Origin: Silanimonas sp.
Lineage (GTDB): Bacteria; Pseudomonadota; Gammaproteobacteria; Xanthomonadales; Xanthomonadaceae
Length of the DNA: 64,000 nt
Assembly (NCBI GenBank): GCA_026005095.1
Contig: BPKK01000004.1
Span: 124,001-188,000 of the forward strand
Reading direction: 5' to 3'
Positions 57,822 to 64,000 of this stretch are shown one piece after another. Position numbers and translations under genes: made by a program. Numbering within the stretch: position 1 is the first letter of the stretch; each line of letters begins with the position of its first letter. The notes under the pieces were generated by a model. It did no database searches and was not told the origin of the DNA. It saw only the letters and a program-made list of their open reading frames with translations.

Positions 57822-58709
57822 TCAGCCAGCGTTGCGGGCGAACAGGGCGTCGAGGCGCTGCTCGAAGGCGTGGTAGCCGATGCGCTCGTACAGCTCCTCG
57901 CGGGTCTGCATGAGGTCGAGCACGGCCTTCTGGTGGCCGTCGCGGCGGATCGCGGTGTACACCGCCTCGGCTGCCTTGTTCATGGCGCGGAAGGCCGAGA
58001 GCGGATAGAGCTGGATCGCCACGCCCACCGAGGCCAGCTCCTCGCGGGTGAACAGCGGGGTCTTGCCGAACTCGGTGATGTTGGCCAACACCGGCACCTT
58101 CACCGCCTCGACGAAGCGCCTGTACGTGTCGAGGTCGTAGGAGGCCTCGGCGAAGATGCCGTCGGCCCCGGCCTCGACGCAGCGCACCGCACGCTCGATG
58201 GCGGCGTCCACGCCATGCACCTGGATGGCGTCGGTGCGCGCGATCAGGAAGAAGTCCGGATCGGTCTTGGCGTCGGCCGCCGCCTTGACGCGATCCACCA
58301 TCTCCTCGGTCGAGACCACCTCCTTGCCGGGCCGGTGGCCGCAGCGCTTGGCGCCCACCTGGTCCTCGATATGGCAGGCCGCGGCACCGGCCTTGATCAG
58401 GCTCTTCACCGTGCGCTCGATGTTGAAGGCGCTGGGACCGAAGCCGGTGTCGATGTCGACCAGCAGCGGCAGATCGCAGACATCGGTGATGCGGCGAGTG
58501 TCGATGAGCACGTCCTCGAGCCCGCTGATGCCGAGGTCGGGCAGCCCGAGCGAGCCGGCGGCCACGCCGCCGCCGCTGAGGTAGATGGCACGGTAGCCGG
58601 CGCGCTTCGCCAGCAGGGCATGGTTGGCGTTGATGGCGCCGATCACCTGCAGCGGCGATTCGGCGGCGAGGGCGGCGCGGAAGCGGGCGCCGGGGGAGTT
58701 CAGACTCAT
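57822..58709 (-). CDS. prpB: 2-methylisocitrate lyase PrpB
   Basis: PrpB cleaves 2-methylisocitrate to pyruvate and succinate, the final step of the methylcitrate cycle. It is a 295-residue member of the isocitrate lyase/PEP mutase family. [18 protein letters not shown] lies near residues 40-57 and [10 protein letters not shown] near 80. [17 protein letters not shown] contains the catalytic cysteine, and FFLIARTDA follows. ATG 58709 has GAGGAAA upstream; the longer frame (58727) is less likely. It is followed by the SpmA-SpmB gene. No prpD, acnD or prpF lies in the window. Confidence 0.95.
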   Translation of the reverse strand: MSLNSPGARFRAALAAESPLQVIGAINANHALLAKRAGYRAIYLSGGGVAAGSLGLPDLGISGLEDVLIDTRRITDVCDLPLLVDIDTGFGPSAFNIERTVKSLIKAGAAACHIEDQVGAKRCGHRPGKEVVSTEEMVDRVKAAADAKTDPDFFLIARTDAIQVHGVDAAIERAVRCVEAGADGIFAEASYDLDTYRRFVEAVKVPVLANITEFGKTPLFTREELASVGVAIQLYPLSAFRAMNKAAEAVYTAIRRDGHQKAVLDLMQTREELYERIGYHAFEQRLDALFARNAG

Positions 58710-58733
58710 GGGGTTTCCTCGGTGCAATGACGA

Positions 58734-58758
58734 GAAAGGCGGCTCGAGGCCGCCTTTC
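58734..58758 (-). terminator. Hairpin between mdh and prpB
   Basis: GAAAGGCGGC and GCCGCCTTTC form a perfect 10-base stem with a 5-base loop, fourteen bases after the mdh stop codon on the minus strand. TTTC closes the stem, so the T stretch is within it. This is a probable weak terminator or mRNA-end hairpin separating mdh from prpB. Confidence 0.6.
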
Positions 58759-58772
58759 CCTTGTCCCCGGCC

Positions 58773-59759
58773 TCAGCCGAGGAGGTGCGCCACGCCGCTG
58801 CGCTCTTCCTCGAGCTCGGCCAGGGTCTTGTCCATCATGGCGCGCGAGAAGTCATCGACCGGCAGACCCTGCACGATCTCGTACTGGCCGTTGGCGCAGG
58901 TCACCGGGAAGCCGTACATCACATCCTGCGGGATGCCATAGCTGCCATCCGAGGGAATGCCCATCGTGACCCACTTGCCGTTCGTGCCCAGCACCCAGTC
59001 GCGGATGTGGTCGATGGCGGCATTCGCTGCCGAGGCCGCGGAAGACAGACCACGGGCCTCGATGATGGCCGCGCCGCGCTTGCCCACCTTGGGGATGAAC
59101 TCCTCGCGGTTCCAGGCCTCGTCGGCCACCTTGTCCTTGAGCGAAACGCCGCCGGCGGTGGCGAATCGGTAATCGGGGTACATGGTCGGGCTGTGGTTGC
59201 CCCAGACCACGAGCTTCTCGATGTCGCCCACCGCCACTCCGGCCTTGGCCGCCAGCTGCGAGAGCGCACGGTTGTGGTCGAGGCGCAGCATGGCGGTGAA
59301 GTTCTTCTTCGGAAGCCCGGGCGCCGACTTCATGGCGATGTAGGCATTGGTATTGGCCGGGTTGCCGACCACCAGCACCTTGACGTCGCGCGAGGCCACG
59401 GCATCCAGCGCCTTGCCCTGCACGGTGAAGATCTCGGCGTTCTTCAGCAGCAGGTCCTTGCGCTCCATGCCGGGGCCGCGCGGCATGGCGCCCACCAGCA
59501 GGGCGATGTCGGCGTCCTTGAAGGCCACCATCGGGTCGCTGGTGCCGACCATGCCGGCCAGCAGCGGGAAGGCGCAGTCTTCGAGCTCCATCATCACGCC
59601 CTTGAGCGCGGCCTGGGCCTTCTCCATCGGCAGCTCGAGCAGCTGCAGGATGACCGGCTGGTCCTTGCCCAGCATCTCGCCGGAAGCGATGCGGAACAGC
59701 AGCGAATAACCGATCTGGCCGGCAGCACCAGTGACGGCGACACGGACGGGCTTCTTCAT
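58773..59759 (-). CDS. mdh: Malate dehydrogenase
   Basis: Interconverts malate and oxaloacetate with NAD in the TCA cycle, so it can supply the oxaloacetate used by PrpC. The 328-residue protein has the NAD-binding [15 protein letters not shown] (8-22) and [17 protein letters not shown] with the substrate arginines. NPANTN, the catalytic histidine region [12 protein letters not shown] (about 187-198) and [12 protein letters not shown] complete the set. It belongs to the long dimeric malate dehydrogenase group of Proteobacteria. GGAG precedes the ATG. The upstream aminotransferase ends 48 bases earlier. Confidence 0.95.
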   Translation of the reverse strand: MKKPVRVAVTGAAGQIGYSLLFRIASGEMLGKDQPVILQLLELPMEKAQAALKGVMMELEDCAFPLLAGMVGTSDPMVAFKDADIALLVGAMPRGPGMERKDLLLKNAEIFTVQGKALDAVASRDVKVLVVGNPANTNAYIAMKSAPGLPKKNFTAMLRLDHNRALSQLAAKAGVAVGDIEKLVVWGNHSPTMYPDYRFATAGGVSLKDKVADEAWNREEFIPKVGKRGAAIIEARGLSSAASAANAAIDHIRDWVLGTNGKWVTMGIPSDGSYGIPQDVMYGFPVTCANGQYEIVQGLPVDDFSRAMMDKTLAELEEERSGVAHLLG

Positions 59760-59807
59760 GGGGTGGGCTCCTGGCGGGGCGGGATGTGGGGAAAGATGAG
59801 GAGAGGC

Positions 59808-61007
59808 TTAGTGCAAGGCGGCGAAGAAGGCCTGGATGCGGCGCAGGCCCTCCTTCAGTTGCGCATCGGGGCAGGTGTAGCTGATGCGCAGGGCATTGGG
59901 CTCGCCAAAGGCCGAGCCGGGCACGCAGGCCACGCCCTCCGCCTCCAGTAGCCGGTTGCAAAGCTCGACGTCGTTGGTCACCGGCCTGCCACCATGCGAC
60001 TTGCCAAAAGCGCAGCTGATGTCCGGGAACACGTAGAAGGCTCCTTGAGGGCGCGGGCACTTCACGCCGGGGATGGCGGCGAGCGCCTCGAGCACGATGT
60101 CACGCTTGGCTTCGAATTCCTTGCACTTCTGCAGCGGCACGTCCTGCGGGCCGGACAGCGCGGCCACCGCGGCGGCGGTGACGATCTCCGGCAGGTTGGT
60201 GATGTGGTTGGAATTCAGCGTGGTCACCGCCTGCGCCACCACCTCCGGCCCGGCCATCAGGCCGACACGCCAGCCCGGCATGCCGTAGGTTTTGGAGAGC
60301 GAATCGACGAACACCGTGCGCTCGCGCAGTTCCGGGCGGGCGTTGACGAGGTTGTGGTAGCCGATGCCGTCGAACACCAGCGTGTTGTAGATATCGTCGC
60401 TGATGATCCAGGTGTCGGGGTGCTTCACGAACACGTCCGCCAGCGCGGCAATCTCGTCCTTGGTATAGACCATGCCCGTCGGGTTCGACGGGTTGTTGAA
60501 CAGGTAGACCTTGGGCTTCTTCGCCAGCGCCTCGTCGAGCTGGGCCGGGGTGATCTTGTAGTCCTGCGACGCCGGGGCCGGCAGCAGCAGGGTCTTCGCC
60601 CCGACGATGTCGGCGATGTCGACGTAGGTGGTCCAGTAGGGCGTGGCAAAGGCGATGGTGTCGCCCGGATCGAGCAGGGCTTCGGCCAGGTTGTAGAGGA
60701 TGTGCTTGGCACCAATGCCGGTGCTGCAGTGCTTGCGCTCATACCCCGTCAGGCCGAGGCGCGCCATATGGCCGAGGAAGGCGTCGAGCAGCGCATCGGC
60801 GCCGCGGTTGCTGCCGTACTGGCCGCTGTCCTTGGCCAGCGCCTCGCGGGCGGCGGCATAGACGTGCTCGCCGGGCAGGAAGTTCGGCACGCCGATCGAG
60901 AAGCTGATGATGTCGCGGCCTTGGGCTTTCAGGGCTTTCGCCTTCTCCGCCACCGCCATGATGGCGCTCGGCTTGGCGTGGCCCATGCGACGACTCAACT
61001 GCGGCAT
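59808..61007 (-). CDS. Class I PLP-dependent aminotransferase (aspartate aminotransferase, AspB-like)
   Basis: A 399-residue fold-type I aminotransferase, most like the 1-gamma aspartate aminotransferases that interconvert aspartate and oxaloacetate. It shows SFSIGVPNFLPGEHV near 35, the PLP-contact NNPSNPTGMVY (about 170), DDIYN, the PLP lysine in VDSLSKTYGMPGWRVG (about 237) and the carboxylate-binding arginine in ALRISY near the end. Its place just before mdh on the same strand suggests a shared role around oxaloacetate. Amino-acid preference cannot be fixed by eye. Confidence 0.88.
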   Translation of the reverse strand: MPQLSRRMGHAKPSAIMAVAEKAKALKAQGRDIISFSIGVPNFLPGEHVYAAAREALAKDSGQYGSNRGADALLDAFLGHMARLGLTGYERKHCSTGIGAKHILYNLAEALLDPGDTIAFATPYWTTYVDIADIVGAKTLLLPAPASQDYKITPAQLDEALAKKPKVYLFNNPSNPTGMVYTKDEIAALADVFVKHPDTWIISDDIYNTLVFDGIGYHNLVNARPELRERTVFVDSLSKTYGMPGWRVGLMAGPEVVAQAVTTLNSNHITNLPEIVTAAAVAALSGPQDVPLQKCKEFEAKRDIVLEALAAIPGVKCPRPQGAFYVFPDISCAFGKSHGGRPVTNDVELCNRLLEAEGVACVPGSAFGEPNALRISYTCPDAQLKEGLRRIQAFFAALH

Positions 61008-61040
61008 CTGGATTCCCTCACGGCGGCGGCGAAGCCCGGC

Positions 61041-61046
61041 ATTCTA
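61041..61046 (-). promoter_or_regulatory. Putative -10 of the aminotransferase-mdh unit
   Basis: GTGCTAGAAT on the minus strand contains TAGAAT, 33 bases before the aminotransferase ATG. A -35 is not clear. Confidence 0.4.
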
Positions 61047-61133
61047 GCACCGCGCCCGCGACCACCCCGGGACTTGCCCGGGCCGTGCGGACCGCGCCAC
61101 CATCGGGCACACGCCCTGCCCCGCCTGCCTGCC

Positions 61134-61880
61134 ATGGCCCTGCCGCGACTGCTCCTGGCGCTGCTGCTCGCCGCCAGCCTCGGCCTCCCCGCCGCCTCGG
61201 CCCAAACCCGCCCCGCCATCGCCCGCGATGCCAGCGGCGCCGAGTTGCGGGTGACCGGCAGCGTGGTGCTGGTGGAACCCGACATCGAGCTTTCCCTGCT
61301 CACTGCCGGCGGTCTGTTGGAGCCACGCGAGGCCTGGACCCGCGATGCCCGGCGCCACTACGCCGCCGCGGTGCGCGAGGTGCTGACGGCTGCCGGCACC
61401 GCGCAGCGCCCCGACTTCGACTTGCCCGACGATCTCGATCCCGATTCCCGGCTCGGTCAGGTGGTACGCCTCAACGAAGCAGTAGCCCTGTCGATCAGCC
61501 AGTTCTCGATGCCCGGCGGGGCACTCGCCACCAAACGTGATGCGCGTGGCCGGCCGCGCCTCGACTGGACCCTGGGCGAGGGCGTGGCCAGCCTGCGCGA
61601 GGCCACCGGCGCCGACTACGCCCTGTTCACCTACGTGCGCGACAGCTACGCCAGCGGCGGACGCACCGCCCTTCGCGTCCTGGGCTTCATCGCTGGGGCC
61701 GCCATGGGCACCGGACTCGACATCGGCGGCGGCCTGCAGCTTGGTGTCGCCACCCTGGTCGACCTGCGCACCGGGCAGGTGGTGTGGTTCAACCTGATGG
61801 CGCGGCAGAGCGGCGACCTGCGCGAAGCCGAGGGGGCGAGAAAGACCGTGGCCCTGTTGCTCGAGGACCTGCCGCTGTGA
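61134..61880 (+). CDS. Secreted protein of unknown function (first of coupled trio)
   Basis: I do not recognise a family. The 248-residue protein has a cleavable signal peptide (MALPRLLLALLLAASLGLPAASA). An acidic central region (FDLPDDLDPDSRLGQVVRLNEAVALS) and a glycine-rich, mildly hydrophobic stretch (LGFIAGAAMGTGLDIGGG, about 184-201) follow. It ends in LVDLRTGQVVWFNLMARQSGDLR, which resembles the closing beta segments of some lipoproteins that modify outer-membrane assembly. Its stop overlaps the M48 protease GTG by four bases, so the two products are probably made together. Confidence 0.75.
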   Translation: MALPRLLLALLLAASLGLPAASAQTRPAIARDASGAELRVTGSVVLVEPDIELSLLTAGGLLEPREAWTRDARRHYAAAVREVLTAAGTAQRPDFDLPDDLDPDSRLGQVVRLNEAVALSISQFSMPGGALATKRDARGRPRLDWTLGEGVASLREATGADYALFTYVRDSYASGGRTALRVLGFIAGAAMGTGLDIGGGLQLGVATLVDLRTGQVVWFNLMARQSGDLREAEGARKTVALLLEDLPL

Positions 61881-63058
61881 ACCGCCTCCGGTGGCGGCAC
61901 GCCGCCGCCCTGCCCCTCCTGCTCGCCAGCGGCCTGGCGCTGGCGGGGGTAGCGCCGATCACCCCGGGAGAACGCCCCGTCCCCGGCAGCACCGAGGCCG
62001 AGCTGTGGTACGCCATGAACCGGGCCGAGCGCGAGCTGCGGCAGATGCCGCTGGTGCTGGAGGACGCAGCCCTGACCCGCTACCTGCGTGAGCAGCTTTG
62101 CGCCGTGGCCGGCCCGCACTGCGACGATCTACGCCTGTACGTGCTCGAAGTACCGGAGTTCAATGCCTCGATGGCGCCCAACGGCGCCACCCTGATTTTC
62201 ACCGGCGCCCTGCTGCGCCTGCGCGACGAATCGGAACTGGCCTTCCTGCTCGGCCATGAGTTCGCCCACTACCGCCAGCGGCATTCGCTGCAGCAATGGG
62301 AAAGCGCCAAACGCAGCACGGCCGCGCTCGGGGCCTTCAGTCTGGTCACCTTCGGCGCCGGGGTGGGCCTGGCCGGCAGCGTGGCGCAACTCGTGGGCTA
62401 TGCCGGGATGGCCGGCTTCTCCCGCGAACACGAGCGCGAGGCCGACCGCATCGGGCTTGCCGCCGCCGCGGCCTCGGGCTTCGATCCCGCCGCCGGCGCC
62501 CGGCTCTGGGCCCGGCTGGCCGAGGAAGAGCGGGCCACGGCAGGGCGCCGGCACAACCCGGTGTTCGCCTCCCACCCGCGCACCGCCGAACGCCTGGAAG
62601 ACACCCGCCGTCTCGCCGAAGCCCAGTCCGCCCCGCCCCCCGATCCGGCCGAGGCCGAGGCGCGCCGGCAGCGCTACCTCGCAGCGATCGGCCCGCATCT
62701 CGACCGGCTGCTGCGCGGCGAGCTCTCGCGCCGCCGCTTCGCCACCTCGGTGGTGGTGATCGGCGGCCTGCACGCCGATGCCCCACCGGAATGGCGCGGC
62801 CACACCGCCTTCTACCTCGGCGAGGCCTACCGCCAGCGCCGCCAGCCCGGCGATGCCGAACGCGCCGCGGCGCTCTATGCCGAGGCCGTGGCCAGCCCTG
62901 CCCCGCCGCCCGCGGCCTTCCGCGAGCACGGCTTCGCCCGCCGCGAAGCCGGCGACCACGCCGGGGCTGCGGAGGCCCTGCGCCGCTACCTCGCCCTCAG
63001 TCCCGAGGCCCCCGACCGGGCCTTCGTCGAACGCGACCTCGAGCGCCTCACGCCATGA
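61877..63058 (+). CDS. Periplasmic M48-family metalloprotease with TPR-like C-terminus
   Basis: A 393-residue exported zinc metalloprotease resembling BepA/LoiP, which clear or assist misassembled outer-membrane proteins. It has a signal peptide (to about residue 24) and HEFAH at 127-131 with the third ligand in EREAD near 188. The protease domain reaches residue ~235. The C-terminal half has helical repeats (HTAFYLGEAYRQRRQPGDAERAAAL; AFREHGFARREAGDHAGAAEALRRYLAL) of TPR type. The start is GTG 61877, inside the previous stop (GTGA). It overlaps the downstream lipoprotein gene by four bases (ATGA). Confidence 0.88.
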   Translation: MNRLRWRHAAALPLLLASGLALAGVAPITPGERPVPGSTEAELWYAMNRAERELRQMPLVLEDAALTRYLREQLCAVAGPHCDDLRLYVLEVPEFNASMAPNGATLIFTGALLRLRDESELAFLLGHEFAHYRQRHSLQQWESAKRSTAALGAFSLVTFGAGVGLAGSVAQLVGYAGMAGFSREHEREADRIGLAAAAASGFDPAAGARLWARLAEEERATAGRRHNPVFASHPRTAERLEDTRRLAEAQSAPPPDPAEAEARRQRYLAAIGPHLDRLLRGELSRRRFATSVVVIGGLHADAPPEWRGHTAFYLGEAYRQRRQPGDAERAAALYAEAVASPAPPPAAFREHGFARREAGDHAGAAEALRRYLALSPEAPDRAFVERDLERLTP

Positions 63059-63642
63059 GCCGACGCCCCCGCCTGCGCCTTGTCCTGACCGCCCTGCTCG
63101 CCGCCCTGCTGCTCGCCGCCTGCGCCACCGGCGGGCGGCTGCAGAGTGCCGGACGCACCCAGGTGCTGGGCATGGAGCTCGACACCACGCTCGACTGGGC
63201 CCGCTACAAGAGCGCACGGCAGGAAACTTGGACCATCGACGGCACGCCGCTGAACGCCCTGCACCTCATCGCCGGGATCAGGCCGAAGGAGCATGTGTTC
63301 CAGACCGGCCGCGAGCGCCGCGACTCCCCGCACCGCGCTTGGTACCAGCCTGGCCTGCGTCCGGACGAACAGCAGGAACTGCTGCTCGCCGCCCTGCGCG
63401 AGGAAGGCTGGACCGACGTGGAGGGCGAAAACCTGCGGCCGGCGCGCTTCGGTAGCGCCGAGGGCCTGCGCTTCGAATTCCGCATGGCCTCGGCGCGCGG
63501 CCTGCGCTATGCCGGCACCGCGGCGATGTTCGAACGCGCCGGGAAGCTCACCCTGGTGTACTGGCGAGCCCCCCTCGAGCACTACCACGGCCGCGACGCG
63601 GCCGCAGTGGCGGCACTGATGGACTCGATCCGCGTGCCCTGA
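63055..63642 (+). CDS. Lipoprotein of unknown function (third of coupled trio)
   Basis: A 195-residue predicted lipoprotein, with a basic start, a hydrophobic core and a lipobox ALLLAAC with the lipidated cysteine at residue 23. The mature part is mixed alpha/beta and rich in charged residues (GMELDTTLDWARYKSARQE near 39-57, EGLRFEFRMASARGLRYAG near 137-155). I do not recognise a named family. Coupling to the M48 protease (ATGA overlap) suggests a partner or regulator in envelope quality control. It is convergent with the cyclophilin gene, five bases away. Confidence 0.78.
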   Translation: MSRRPRLRLVLTALLAALLLAACATGGRLQSAGRTQVLGMELDTTLDWARYKSARQETWTIDGTPLNALHLIAGIRPKEHVFQTGRERRDSPHRAWYQPGLRPDEQQELLLAALREEGWTDVEGENLRPARFGSAEGLRFEFRMASARGLRYAGTAAMFERAGKLTLVYWRAPLEHYHGRDAAAVAALMDSIRVP

Positions 63643-63647
63643 GGCCC

Positions 63648-64000
63648 TTAGGGACGGGCCGTAGCGTCCAGCACCCGATTCCACTCGGCCACGCGCTCGG
63701 CCTTCGCCGCCAGCACGGCGTCCGCGTCCCCCTCGAGGGTGATCCTCTCGATACCATCGCCGGCCTTGATGCCGTCCACCACTTCCTGGCCCGACAGCAC
63801 CGTGCCGAACACCGTGTGCTTGCCATCCAGCCATGGGCAGGGCACGTGGGTGATGAAGAACTGGCTGCCATTGGTTCTGGGCCCGGCATTGGCCATCGAG
63901 AGCACCCCACGCTGGTGGGTGAGGCCGGTGTCCACCTCGTCCTCGAAGCGGTAGCCAGGGCCGCCGCGGCCGGTCCCCTCGGGGCAGCCGCCCTGGATCA
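63648..64000 (-). CDS. Cyclophilin-type peptidyl-prolyl cis-trans isomerase (5' end outside window)
   Basis: Speeds proline isomerisation in protein folding. The partial frame runs off the right edge; the visible part starts [21 protein letters not shown]. It contains [35 protein letters not shown], the cyclophilin core with the catalytic phenylalanine and substrate-binding residues. The tail ([19 protein letters not shown]) follows. The arginine of the active-site FHR motif lies outside the window. Whether it has a signal peptide cannot be seen. Confidence 0.93.
   Translation of the reverse strand, partial: IQGGCPEGTGRGGPGYRFEDEVDTGLTHQRGVLSMANAGPRTNGSQFFITHVPCPWLDGKHTVFGTVLSGQEVVDGIKAGDGIERITLEGDADAVLAAKAERVAEWNRVLDATARP

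Overview
This is a 64 kb chromosomal segment from a very GC-rich (roughly 70% by eye) Gram-negative bacterium. The gene content points to Gammaproteobacteria, most likely Xanthomonadales/Lysobacterales. The clues are the rlmH-rsfS-nadD-holA-lptE-leuS run, maf-rng-yhdP-tldD, an S46 dipeptidyl-peptidase, a periplasmic beta-propeller/GGDEF sensor, and a threonine dehydrogenase/KBL pair. The family placement is inference from gene order and protein character. Coding density is very high, no stretch over 300 bases lacks a gene, and I see no rRNA, tRNA, mobile element, prophage or CRISPR.

Layout. 1-1840: end of tilS, then xseB and ispA. 1851-9627: a DUF4870 membrane protein, pmbA (carrying three apparent +1 indels), darP, tldD and yhdP. 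9643-14856: rng and maf, with a divergent propeller-GGDEF diguanylate cyclase. 14894-20726: the six-gene leuS-lptE-holA-nadD-rsfS-rlmH operon on the minus strand. 20873-26917: a frameshifted amidohydrolase, CnoX, a DUF4442 protein, a Ser/Thr kinase-SUMF1-like fusion and a DUF502 protein. 26990-36607: thioredoxin-like protein, exported superoxide dismutase, SGNH hydrolase, pyrC, a PilZ protein, beta-CASP metallo-hydrolase, S46 peptidase and a degenerate-GGDEF/EAL protein. 36650-43008: tdh and kbl, split by a GNAT, an unknown secreted protein and a response regulator, then a pseudouridine synthase and an OsmC protein. 43063-49711: a seven-gene translationally coupled membrane-lipid operon. 49719-54406: a small secreted protein, an OmpA-family porin, FadH and a small SleB-type hydrolase. 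54510-61007: prpC, a bacterial voltage-gated sodium channel, fused SpmA-SpmB, prpB, mdh and an aminotransferase. 61134-63642: a coupled trio of a secreted unknown, an M48 protease and a lipoprotein. The right edge cuts a cyclophilin.

How the genes work together. Housekeeping operons cover translation and ribosome maturation, outer-membrane LPS transport and phospholipid trafficking, isoprenoids, pyrimidines and NAD. Propionate use (prpB/prpC) sits with malate dehydrogenase and a transaminase. Threonine is degraded by Tdh and Kbl. Cyclic di-GMP is covered at three points: synthesis (11779), a PilZ receptor (30155) and an EAL phosphodiesterase-type protein (34592). The most unusual block is the desaturase / FAD-oxidoreductase / DUF1365 / CFA synthase / DUF2878 / DUF1295 / second CFA-type methyltransferase operon, which looks like a multi-step modification pathway for membrane fatty acids.

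Two window-wide patterns are worth noting. Five genes (xseB, maf, the propeller-GGDEF gene, the DUF502 gene and the lipid-operon desaturase) have a TANNNT hexamer exactly six bases before the start codon, which predicts leaderless mRNAs; pyrC has a near match. Frame-breaking single-base insertions in pmbA and the amidohydrolase suggest either residual assembly errors or recent decay.
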